This document shows positions 16,441 through 25,300 of a DNA stretch of 64,000 nucleotides, one piece after another. The notes under the pieces were generated by a model that had not been told where the DNA came from, did not search any database, and saw nothing but the letters and a program-made list of their open reading frames with translations. Positions within the stretch are counted from its first letter, which is position 1. Every line of letters begins with the position of its first letter. A program made the position numbers and the translations under genes. The stretch is from NCBI GenBank assembly GCA_965261695.1, contig OZ253474.1, positions 3,720,001-3,784,000 on the forward strand, given 5' to 3'. Origin of the DNA: Bin5 sp965261695 (GTDB lineage: Bacteria; Chloroflexota; Anaerolineae; Caldilineales; Caldilineaceae).

Positions 16441-18404
16441 TGAGAGACGAGTTTTCACTCCTGCATCCTGCTGTCCAAAGATGGGTTTACAAACAGGGAT
16501 GGAAGGATCTGCGGGCGATTCAAAAGAGCGCCATCAGGCCAATTCTCTCCGGAAAATCTGATGTTGTCATCAGCGCGCCAACTGCTGGCGGCAAGACTGA
16601 GGCGGTCTTTTTGCCGGCCTGCAGTGCCATCGCAGGTGAGTCGGACGGGTTTGGCATCTTGTACATAAGCCCCTTGAAAGCTTTGATTAATGACCAGTAT
16701 CGGCGTCTCGAAAGTCTCTGTGAGATGCTGGAAATGAAAGTGACACCCTGGCATGGAGACAGCCCGCAGTCCGGCAAGAAGGCCGCCAGGCGAATGCCAG
16801 AAGGCATTTTGTTGATTACACCCGAATCTCTTGAATCTTTGTTGATTCGGGAAGCCGGCTGGGTACAAGCGGCTTTCGATTCCTTAAAGTACGTCATCAT
16901 TGACGAGTATCACGCTTTTGTGGGCTTCGAACGCGGCCACCATCTACAATCTCTATTGACCAGACTTGAACATCTTCTCCATCGGCAACAGACCCCAATT
17001 CCTCGACTGGCGTTAAGCGCCACATTGGGGGACATGGACGGCGTTCTTAGTTTTCTGAGACCGGACAATACATTCCCTAGCAAACTGGTAGTCGATAATG
17101 AGAGTCAGAGCGCCTTTAGAATGCAGGTCCGGGGTTACATCGATCACGCCCCCAACAAAACGCGCGCTCTAAACGAATTAGCAGACCCGATAGAACAACG
17201 GGTTGCTGGAGATCTTTTTGAAGTACTACGGGGCGATTCCCACCTGGTCTTTGCAAACAGCCGTAGCAGAACCGAGCTCTTTGCGGCTCTACTGAGCGAT
17301 ATATGCGAAGATAATTTCGTCCCCAATGAGTTCTTTCCACACCACGGTTCGCTTTCGAAGGAATTGCGTAGCGATGTGGAACGTCGCCTGCAGATAGAGA
17401 AGCTCCCAACCACCGCCGTTTGTACAATGACATTAGAGCTGGGCATAGATATTGGAAAGGTGAATTCAATTGCGCAAGTCACGGCACCGCATTCCGTATC
17501 CAGCCTACGTCAGCGTCTGGGTCGTTCCGGGCGCCGCGGCGACCCAGCAGTACTCCGAATGTTCATTATTGAGGATGAGTTGACGGTCGAATCATGTCTG
17601 GTGGACAGGCTGCGCATTGAGCTGCTCCAAAGCATAGCAATGATTCGTCTCCTGTTACGAAAATGGTATGAGCCACCCGATTCCGATCTATTCCATTTCT
17701 CCACTGTTTTGCACCAGGTCCTGGCGGTCATTGCCCAGTGGGGCGGCGTACGCGCAGACCAGCTCTGGTCACTGCTGTGTGGGTCAGGCCCATTTCAAAA
17801 TGTTACTGCCGAACATTTCAAGACACTACTTTCCGATATGGGGGCTAAGAGCCTGATATCTCAGCTGCCCACTGGCGAGCTAATCTTGGCAGAACACGGT
17901 GAAAGGCTGGTCAACCACTATTCATTTTATGCAGTCTTCGAAACTCCGCAGGAGTTCCGGATAATTGTCAAAGAAGGAGGAAGAATACTTGGAACTCTTC
18001 CCGTTGGATCTCCTGTAGCGAAGGAACAACACATCGTATTCGGAGGAAGGCGCTGGAAAATCCTGGATGTAGACACAGAAGGAAAGGCTATTTATGTGGC
18101 TGCGTCAGCGGGGGGCAAGCCACCAGAATTTGGGGGAGGCGGGTTGTCTGTCCACAATCTAGTTCGTCAAGAAATGTTGGAAATCTACAAGAAGGGAGAT
18201 TATCGGGTTGAATCAAATGGAACCAAGATTGATTTCTTAGATAACGTCGCAAGAAATCTCTTCCTTGAAGGACTGAATTCATTTCGCGACTTGAAGTTTG
18301 AAAGCAGGTGTTTGATCAGCAGTGGAAGATATGTTTACCTGGTTCCTTGGATGGGCGACAAGATCGTGAACACCTTAACTAACCCCAGTTCGGAGTTAGA
18401 TTAA
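16440..18404 (+). CDS. Lhr/BrxHI-like SF2 DEAD/DEAH helicase, 3' end replaced by IS982 sequence
   Basis: Start ATG 16440 (overlapping the ATPase stop) is preferred to the open extension upstream, which lies in the ATPase gene. 654 residues as it stands. Motif I is APTAGGKTE (about 45), motif II IIDEYHAF (about 152), motif III LSATLGD, and motif VI QRLGRSGRRG (about 355), followed by an Lhr/BrxHI-type C-terminal domain. The last seven codons (NPSSELD) come from the left end of the IS982 element; the native C-terminus continues at 19374. The helicase may still be active but lacks its last 89 residues. Confidence 0.88.
   Translation: MRDEFSLLHPAVQRWVYKQGWKDLRAIQKSAIRPILSGKSDVVISAPTAGGKTEAVFLPACSAIAGESDGFGILYISPLKALINDQYRRLESLCEMLEMKVTPWHGDSPQSGKKAARRMPEGILLITPESLESLLIREAGWVQAAFDSLKYVIIDEYHAFVGFERGHHLQSLLTRLEHLLHRQQTPIPRLALSATLGDMDGVLSFLRPDNTFPSKLVVDNESQSAFRMQVRGYIDHAPNKTRALNELADPIEQRVAGDLFEVLRGDSHLVFANSRSRTELFAALLSDICEDNFVPNEFFPHHGSLSKELRSDVERRLQIEKLPTTAVCTMTLELGIDIGKVNSIAQVTAPHSVSSLRQRLGRSGRRGDPAVLRMFIIEDELTVESCLVDRLRIELLQSIAMIRLLLRKWYEPPDSDLFHFSTVLHQVLAVIAQWGGVRADQLWSLLCGSGPFQNVTAEHFKTLLSDMGAKSLISQLPTGELILAEHGERLVNHYSFYAVFETPQEFRIIVKEGGRILGTLPVGSPVAKEQHIVFGGRRWKILDVDTEGKAIYVAASAGGKPPEFGGGGLSVHNLVRQEMLEIYKKGDYRVESNGTKIDFLDNVARNLFLEGLNSFRDLKFESRCLISSGRYVYLVPWMGDKIVNTLTNPSSELD
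18376..18381. repeat. Target-site duplication, left copy (TAACTA)
   Basis: TAACTA immediately before the left end of the IS982 element, matched by TAACTA at 19368-19373 immediately after its right end. It marks the insertion point inside the helicase reading frame. Confidence 0.8.
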
Positions 18405-19367
18405 GGCCGGCAATAGAGCCATATCTGTGTCAGGAAGATTGAGAGATGGCTTCTTAGCTTGCCAAGTGTAGGCAATCAGACCGGCGATGAGAGTGACGAC
18501 AAAGTTGGTCGTGCTGCGGTGACGGGTGTGTTCAATCTGTGAGATATTCTTGAGTTGGTCAACGATGGTTTCAATGACGAAGCGCTTACGCGTTAGCAGC
18601 TTGTCTTCGAGAACGACGAGTCGATTCTGCATGTTTTTACGAATGGGCGTGATCAATTGCAGTCCCTGAGCGAAGAGTTGCTCAAAGAGAACTTGGGAGA
18701 GATAGCCGCGGTCGCCGATCAGCTTCCCCCACAACTTTTTGGTCATCTGTGGGACCGGTTTACGGTCATCGGTGTTGCCGGGCGTGAGTTGAAGCGCCAG
18801 CAATTCCCCCTGGTCATTGACAATCAGATGGAGTTTAAAGCCATAGAACCATCCCATGCTGCTCTTGCCGCGCCTGGCTACCTCGGCAAAGACCCGGTGG
18901 CGGCCGATGCGTCTGTTGTGGCAGACGGACAACGGGGTCGAATCAATGAATGCCACCCCTGTCGCCTGGCCAAAGCGCACACGCAGATAGAGACACATGG
19001 CTGCCAGGGCTGATGGCATTAACTCCACAAAGCGTGTGTAACTGACCAGAGCAGGGAATTCACTGCGCATATGCTTACATACGTGCTGCGTATAGAAGGC
19101 CTTGAAATCGCGATAATGCGACTGATGGAAGTGAATCAGAATCGTCATCACTTCACTCAAGCTCAAGCGCGGGGCCGGCCCTCGCTTGCGAGCCACGCCT
19201 AACAACTTGGCATTCTCCCATGTAGCCAACCACTGACAGAAATCATCGACATGACAGAACAGATTGAGTATACTCATCACTGAGCACCTTTCTTTGCTGG
19301 AGAATTTTTGTTAGAGAACTTCTATTCTACCAGCTTGATAAGGTGCTCACTTACTCCGAACTCAGGT
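18382..19367. mobile_element. IS982-family insertion sequence, complete (986 bp)
   Basis: The left end begins ACCCCAGTTCGGAGTTAG and the right end, read inward, ACCTGAGTTCGGAGTAAG; the imperfect terminal inverted repeats share AGTTCGGAGT. A single intact transposase gene on the minus strand fills it. Size, one-gene organisation and ACC ends fit the IS982 family. Direct repeats TAACTA flank it, so the insertion is recent enough to keep its target duplication. Confidence 0.87.
18396..19280 (-). CDS. IS982-family transposase (DDE)
   Basis: 294 residues on the minus strand, normal for IS982. Probable catalytic acids: D in VAFIDSTPLSVC, D in LIGDRGYLS and E in RFVIETIVDQLK. The N-terminal ~80 residues form a helix-rich DNA-binding region (LSLSEVMTILIHFHQSHYRD). 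The frame is intact with no stops, so the element may be active. Its gene runs antisense to the interrupted helicase, and its 3' end overlaps the helicase's foreign tail. ATG 19277 is a one-codon-shorter alternative start. Confidence 0.92.
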   Translation of the reverse strand: MMSILNLFCHVDDFCQWLATWENAKLLGVARKRGPAPRLSLSEVMTILIHFHQSHYRDFKAFYTQHVCKHMRSEFPALVSYTRFVELMPSALAAMCLYLRVRFGQATGVAFIDSTPLSVCHNRRIGRHRVFAEVARRGKSSMGWFYGFKLHLIVNDQGELLALQLTPGNTDDRKPVPQMTKKLWGKLIGDRGYLSQVLFEQLFAQGLQLITPIRKNMQNRLVVLEDKLLTRKRFVIETIVDQLKNISQIEHTRHRSTTNFVVTLIAGLIAYTWQAKKPSLNLPDTDMALLPALI

Positions 19368-19373
19368 TAACTA
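19368..19373. repeat. Target-site duplication, right copy (TAACTA)
   Basis: Right-hand copy of the 6-bp duplication flanking the IS982 element. Confidence 0.8.
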
Positions 19374-19642
19374 TGGTGATAGTGAGAGCAGGTTACAAAG
19401 CGACCACCTTTGCCGGAGTAATCGAAGTCGATGATGCCTCTCACCGAGATGTCTCTGAATGTCTGAAACGATTCACTGAGGAAGAGAGTGTGACCAACAC
19501 TGAGCTGGCCAGACTGTCCGCGAATAGACAGACTGAGAAATATGATCATCTGCTGGCAGATAGCCTTCTGGATGAAGGATTTGGCGCCAAAAAATTTGAT
19601 GTCAGCGGCACAAGAGAATGGCTCCAAAGGCAAGACGAATGA
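19374..19642 (+). pseudogene. Detached C-terminal fragment of the interrupted helicase
   Basis: Removing 18382-19373 (element plus one duplicate) joins the A at 18381 to TG at 19374 and keeps the helicase frame: ...DKIVNTLT continues as MVIVRAGYKATTFAGVIEVD to the stop at 19640-19642. The restored protein would be 736 residues. The fragment alone has an open frame from an ATG inside the IS right end (19343) but no obvious ribosome-binding site, so a separate product is doubtful. The C-terminal 89 residues contain a GVIEVDD...LKRF segment and no motif I recognise. Confidence 0.82.
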
Positions 19643-19735
19643 ATCTCCTGCAGCCAGCATGAACTTGCAATTCGATGATTCTTGATTTGTGGAAGTATTC
19701 TCACCCCCTGCACAACAACGAGGAGGAGATATCCA

Positions 19736-20653
19736 ATGATGCAATTAGGCTATGCCAGCGCGATTCTGCCCGATCTGTCGCTGGAAGAGGTCATCCAATT
19801 CACCGCCACCAACGGCTTTGCCACCGTCGAGCTGATGTGCTGGCCCGCCGGCAAAGCGGAGCGCCGTTACGCTGGCGTCACCCACATTGACGTCGTCGGC
19901 TTCACCAAAGAGGACGCCTCCAGGGTCAACGCGCTCGCCGACTCCGCCGGCATCACCATCAGCGGGCTGGGCTACTACCCCAACCCCCTCGCCCCGGACC
20001 AGGACGAAGCGCAAGTCGGCATCGACCATATCAAACAGGTGATCGTGGCCGCCGAACTGCTGGGCCTCGGCGTGATGAACACCTTTGTGGGCCGCGACTG
20101 GACAAAATCGGTGGATGACAACTGGCCGCGCTTCCTCGAAGTGTGGACGCCTCTGATCCGCTTTGCCGAGGATCACAACGTCAAGATCGGCATCGAAAAC
20201 TGTCCGATGGCCTTTACGCAGGATGAATGGCCCGGCGGCAAAAACCTCGCCCATACGCCGGCGATCTGGCGCCGCATGTTCGCCGACATTCCTAGCGATC
20301 ACTTTGGCCTAAACTACGATCCCTCGCACATGATCTGGCAGCACATGGACTACCTCAAGCCGATGCGGGAGTTCACCGACAAGCTGTTCCACGTCCATGC
20401 CAAGGATGTGCGGCTCGAAAAGCACCGCCTCGACGACGTGGGCATCATGGCGGCGCCGCTGGAGTTCCACGTGCCCAAGCTGCCCGGCCTCGGCGACATC
20501 GACTGGGGACAGTTCTTCTCCGTCCTGACCGATGTCGGCTACGATGGACCGGTCTGCATCGAGGTCGAGGACCGCGCTTACGAAGATTCGCTGGAAAGCC
20601 GCAAAGCCTCGCTCGTGCAGAGCGGGCGCTACCTCAAGAACTTCATGCCGTAA
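19736..20653 (+). CDS. Sugar phosphate isomerase/epimerase (TIM-barrel, AP endonuclease 2 family)
   Basis: 305 residues from ATG 19736, preceded by aggaggag at 19721-19728; a second ATG follows directly. TIM-barrel of the xylose isomerase-like superfamily. Probable metal/catalytic ligands appear at strand ends: E in GIENCPM (about 152), D and H in NYDPSHM (about 195), H in HVHAKD and E in VCIEVED. Such enzymes interconvert keto- and aldo-sugars or epimerise them, usually with a divalent metal. High GC like the oxidoreductase at 9896, and the pair commonly co-occurs with sugar importers, so it likely belongs to the same pathway. Confidence 0.9.
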   Translation: MMQLGYASAILPDLSLEEVIQFTATNGFATVELMCWPAGKAERRYAGVTHIDVVGFTKEDASRVNALADSAGITISGLGYYPNPLAPDQDEAQVGIDHIKQVIVAAELLGLGVMNTFVGRDWTKSVDDNWPRFLEVWTPLIRFAEDHNVKIGIENCPMAFTQDEWPGGKNLAHTPAIWRRMFADIPSDHFGLNYDPSHMIWQHMDYLKPMREFTDKLFHVHAKDVRLEKHRLDDVGIMAAPLEFHVPKLPGLGDIDWGQFFSVLTDVGYDGPVCIEVEDRAYEDSLESRKASLVQSGRYLKNFMP

Positions 20654-20805
20654 CGTCAGCGGACAATATCCCCGCTGGCAACTAGGAGTCGTTGACATTT
20701 CTTTGAGACAGGCAAAATCCGAGCGCTCAAGTGCGAGATTGACAGGAAATCGATCTTTCCCGCAGATCTTTATGGCTGAATCTGCGAGAAAATAAGCACA
20801 TTCTG

Positions 20806-21066
20806 CTATTGATCGCGCTGCCATAGGCCATAAACGTCTTGCTTTTGCCGTTCTGCTGAACTCACTTTACAAACGTCAACGAGACCTGGTAACTTCGACT
20901 GAACTCCACTGCTCTTTCTCGGTGCAGTATCTCTTTCCTTCCTTTTCTTGTTCTGCGCCCTCCTTTCGCATTCAGGACAGCGCACCTCCACTTCGTTTGC
21001 CGCCCTAACCAGTTCTTCCGCCAGCGGCCGCATCTTGTCCTCCCGCTCTTGACCTATCCTCTCCAT
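20806..21066 (-). pseudogene. Possible N-terminal fragment of a zinc-ribbon transposase
   Basis: 86 codons on the minus strand with a CPEC motif (EVEVRCPECERRAQNKKR) after an acidic helix (KMRPLAEELVRAANEV). The arrangement resembles the start of ISKra4-type transposases, but the rest of such a protein is not readable and only one CxxC pair is present. Treat as a tentative relic. Confidence 0.25.
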
Positions 21067-22023
21067 GATTTCGTCAAAACTGACTTTCGGTTCACCCTGT
21101 CGCTACGACCGCAGCCGGTCGTGCATCTCGCTCGCTGACCTTGCAAACTCTTAACGACTTCGATCATGACTGCGTGCCCGTCCCATTTCAACCCTCTCCT
21201 ATCTTTGCCCTATCCTCTCTCTGCTTTCACCTCTCGCCTCCTTCGTTCACTCTGTGAAACTCTCACCCCCTTTTTGGAAAACACCAAGACTGGTCCCATT
21301 TTGGCCTGCCCAACTAACTGTGATAAATTGTGAGATGCAACGTTACGGTGTCGAATGTATCCTGCGACTGCAGCCAGATGGACATTTGCCTTTTGGGACA
21401 GATGGTAGGCGTCCAAAGGGGTTGCCGTTAGGCACACATTACTTGAATCCCAAAGGCTGGACGGCATGAACGACTCACTCATGCAGGTGCAAATTGAGAG
21501 CAGGACTTTTCACAGGGGTTGCACGCTAGAATCGTAAGCGCGTCGCCCGTACTGCCGATATTGGCAAATTCTTGGTCTCATTTGAGATTTACATCTCCTT
21601 TTGTAGAACATCAGGTTAGCTGCCGGACTGTCAAAGCCGACAAACTCCTTCCCCCGGCCCACTAACGACCTCAGACATTTCCCACTGTCCGAACTTAATA
21701 CGTTTTCCTTGTAAATGCGCCAAAGGGGACGCGCCAACGTTTCATGCTTCCTTGACTTGCGAAGCGTGTAACTTTGGCAACTAGCCTCCATTCAGCCGGC
21801 GCGAGGGTACCCTATGAATGCTGCAGGCAAGGCAACTATATGGCGGTTACTTTTTTGCAACCTCCCAGATGAGGCCTAGTAGCTGCTGCGCCAAGAAGAA
21901 ATCGAGCTTGCAACTGCGTCGGCAAGCTCGGCCTTTGAACTTATTCCTGCAGGCTTAAAGAAATGGCCATCGCACATGTCTATCGCACGGATTCTCGGCA
22001 ACAATCGAACCAGGCTCGTTCGT

Positions 22024-22233
22024 ATGTTCACAGTTGCGCTCCTCAACACAGCCGCCCTCTTCTCCTCCAACCTGGTCACTTCATAGGCGCAGGAACCAGA
22101 GGGAGCAATCAGCGATCTCAGGCTCGCCAGTACACAACGCGGCACGCTCACTATCACCTGGGATGCGGCCACCGACTGGCGCTCTTCGATGACGTTACGC
22201 AGGCGGAAGGGGATCCGGATGAAAGAAATATTC
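22024..22233 (+). pseudogene. Relic of an FN3-domain surface protein
   Basis: Read from ATG 22024 the frame has a TAG after 20 codons (22084-22086), then AISDLRLASTQRGTLTITWD, which looks like the start of a fibronectin type III repeat, before turning into non-protein-like sequence. It lies just upstream of the large FN3/Calx-beta gene and may be a decayed neighbour or duplicate. Confidence 0.3.
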
Positions 22234-22304
22234 GTGTAAGGCCGGTTGTCCCGATTCCAGGTGACAAGGATGTCATCGTTTTACCTTGAAAAGGAAATCG
22301 ATGA

Positions 22305-25300
22305 ATGTACTTGTCACTCTCTGTTCCCTCTGATCGAGTCGATGTTTATCGAGCCGCCGCGGCCGCGCTGCTCGCTGCCGCCGCCATCATCTCCCTCATT
22401 TTGCTCATCTCCAGGGTCCAGGAACTCGGAGCAGAGATTAACAGCTTCAGGCTGTCTGGCGGCGGACCCGCCGCGCGCTCTTCTGCCGCCTTTGCCGCCG
22501 AACCTACCCCCACACCGTCACCAACGGTTGCCGTCCTCTCTGCGCCGGTGTTGACCGCGCAGGCGTCGGAGGACGGAGTGGAACTCAGTTGGACCACCGT
22601 ACACGGCGCTACGCGCTACGAGCTCTTGGTGAGGGACAGTGTCAACGACTGGCGCCAGATTGGAGGAGACGGCCTGACCGGCACAACTTACACTCACATC
22701 GACCTCGTCGCCGGCACCACCTACTTCTACATCATCCGTGCAGCCAACGCTGACGGCGAAACAAGCGCATGGTCCGACCAGGTGTCCACGGCGACAGCCA
22801 CGGCCACGGCCACACCCACTCCTACGCCTGCGGCCACGGCCACACCCACTCCTACGCCTGCAGCCACGGTCACACCCACTCATACCCCTGCTGCCACGGC
22901 CACACCCACTCATACGCCTGCTGCCACGGTCACGCCCACTCATACGCCTGCAGCCACGGTCACGCCCACTCATACGCCTGCAGCCACGGTCACACCCACT
23001 CATACCCCTGCTGCCACGGCCACACCCACTCATACGCCTGCTGCCACGGTCACGCCCACTCATACGCCTGCAGCCACGGTCACGCCCACTCATACGCCTC
23101 CAGCCACGGTCACACCCACTCATACGCCTGCAGCCACGGTCACGCCCACTCATACGCCTCCAGCCACGGTCACACCCACTCATACGCCTGCAGCCACGGT
23201 CACACCCACTCATACCCCTGCTGCCACGGTCACACCCACACTTACACCTACAGCCACGACCGGTCAACCCAGCGATTCCTCTGCCGCTGACCCGACCCCC
23301 ACACCGTCGCCAACGGTTGCCGCCGCCCTTGCTGCGCCGGTGTTGACGGCGCAGGCGTCGGAGGATGGTGTGGAACTCAGTTGGACCACCGTGCATGGCG
23401 CTACGCGCTACGAGCTTTGGGTGTGGGACAGTGTTAACGACTGGCGTCAGATTGGAGGAGACAGCCTCACCGGCACAACCTACACGCACACCGATCCCGC
23501 CGCCGGCACCACCTACTTCTACACCATCCGCGCAGCCAACGCCGACGGCGAAACAAGCGCATGGTCCGACTATGTGTCCACGGCGACGGCGATACCTGCT
23601 CACACGCCTACAGCGACAGCGACACCTACTCACACGCCTACGGCCACGGCGGCGACACCCACTCTTACACCTACAGCCACGACCGGTCAACCCAGCGATT
23701 CCAGTCAGAATGACGTTACGGTCAAGGACGACTCTGGCAATGAAGGTAATGTCGGTCCCGGCCAGACCTCGGAGGACAAGACCAGGATTGAGCCACGCCA
23801 AGGCGTCACCGGGCCTACCGTCACCATTGCCGGCGCTGAGGGGGTAGTGGTGGTTGGCGGGGACAATCAGGTCAACGGCGCCTCCTTCGATGTGACCATC
23901 ACCTTCTCTGAAAACGTTGGCGCCACCTTCGACCATACGGATATTACTGTTACGAGCGCGCAGTCCCTAACAGCCACCGACGTCAGTGCCAGCACAGCCG
24001 GGCTCATCTACACTGCCACAATCCGGCCGACCGCGGGATTCAGCGGCGCGGTAACCGTACAAGTTCCGGCTGCCGCTGCGCAAAATGCGAGCAACCAAGG
24101 CAACCAGGCATCGAACGTGTTCAGCGCCACTGCCACGATGCAATCTGCCTGTGTTACCGGGGGTGCGGTTTCTGCAGGTGACGAGTACGCGGAATTGGCG
24201 CGCGACTGTGCGACATTGCTGGGGCTGCACGACGAGTTGGTAGGCAGCGCGACGCTCAGCCCGGCATGGTCCGTGAGTACGCCCATCCTTACCTGGCAGG
24301 GTATTAATCTCGAGGCCATGCGGGTTTCCCACCTCTTATTGGAACAACAAGGCTTAACAGGCAGCCTTCCAGCGGCACTTGGCGACCTCGATGGGTTGAC
24401 ACAGCTGAGTCTGTTGGGCAACACATTGACCGGTGAGATTCCGTCAGAACTAGGGTCCCTTAGTGAACTGAATTGGCTCCTCTTAAGGTCCAACCAGTTA
24501 AGCGGCGTGATTCCGAGCGAATTGGGCGCCCTGGTGAAACTGAACTATTTGCAATTACAATCTAATTCATTGACCGGTCCGATTCCGCCGGAAATAGGCA
24601 GGCTCGTGAAACTGAAAGAATTGCGCCTATCCAGCAATCAGTTGAACGGACCCATTCCACCCGAGCTGGGGGATTTGTCGGCTCTTGAGAATCTGGTGAT
24701 TGGCAATAACCAGTATGAATCCCCGTTACCTGCAACGCTGACCAATCTCACCGGGCTAACGACTCTGGATGTGAGGGAGGGCAAGTTGACGGGAACGCTC
24801 CCAGACCTGGGCCAGATGACCAGTCTGCAGTATGTGTACCTGCAAGAAAACCTGTTGACGGGTACGATTCCAGAGTCTGTGACCCGACTCGTTTCGCTGA
24901 AGTGGCTGATATTGAGCAGTAACCAGTTGACAGGATCTATTCTCGACTTTAGCGGCATGATGAGTCTGAGGAGCCTAGTCCTGGACAGGAACCAACTGGA
25001 TGGGACCGTTCCCTCTCCTGTAAGTGACTTGCCCAACCTTGAGGAGTATGTGATTCACGTCAATAAATTTACAGGGTCTATTCCGACGATGAGCAGCGTG
25101 CCCAAGCTGAGGCAGGCATGGTTCCACTGCAATCAGTTTTCGGGCGAGATACCTGCGTCATTTAACAATATCACGAGCCTGACGACTTTGGTGTTCTTCG
25201 ATAACCAGTTGACTGGAGAGATACCTAACCTGAGTAGTCTGGTTAATTTGGAGTTGCTGTTTTTGAACCACAATCATTTAGAGGGGAACATTCCCGATAC

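Larger units (their letters stand above)
20654..22304. other. 1.65-kb stretch of decayed sequence without an intact gene
   Basis: Short open frames only. Two relics are noted separately (20806-21066 and 22024-22233). A weak hairpin (cagcgg/ccgctg, 20657-20677) follows the isomerase stop and could aid termination. The remainder at about 21070-22000 shows no recognisable coding, RNA or repeat signal. Confidence 0.5.

Noticed and set aside
12098..19642. Complete BREX locus
   Set aside because: Only BrxD-like and BrxHI-like genes are present; PglZ, PglX, BrxA/B/C are absent from the window.
22796..23262. Possible CRISPR array (regular 30-bp units)
   Set aside because: There are no unique spacers; units are contiguous and code a PT-rich linker inside an open gene. 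No cas genes nearby.
22518..23936. 472-codon minus-strand open frame and Arg/Leu/Pro-rich or His/Cys-rich plus-strand frames over the PT linker
   Set aside because: Other-frame readings of the 30-bp repeats inside the large surface protein; repetitive and without independent start signals.
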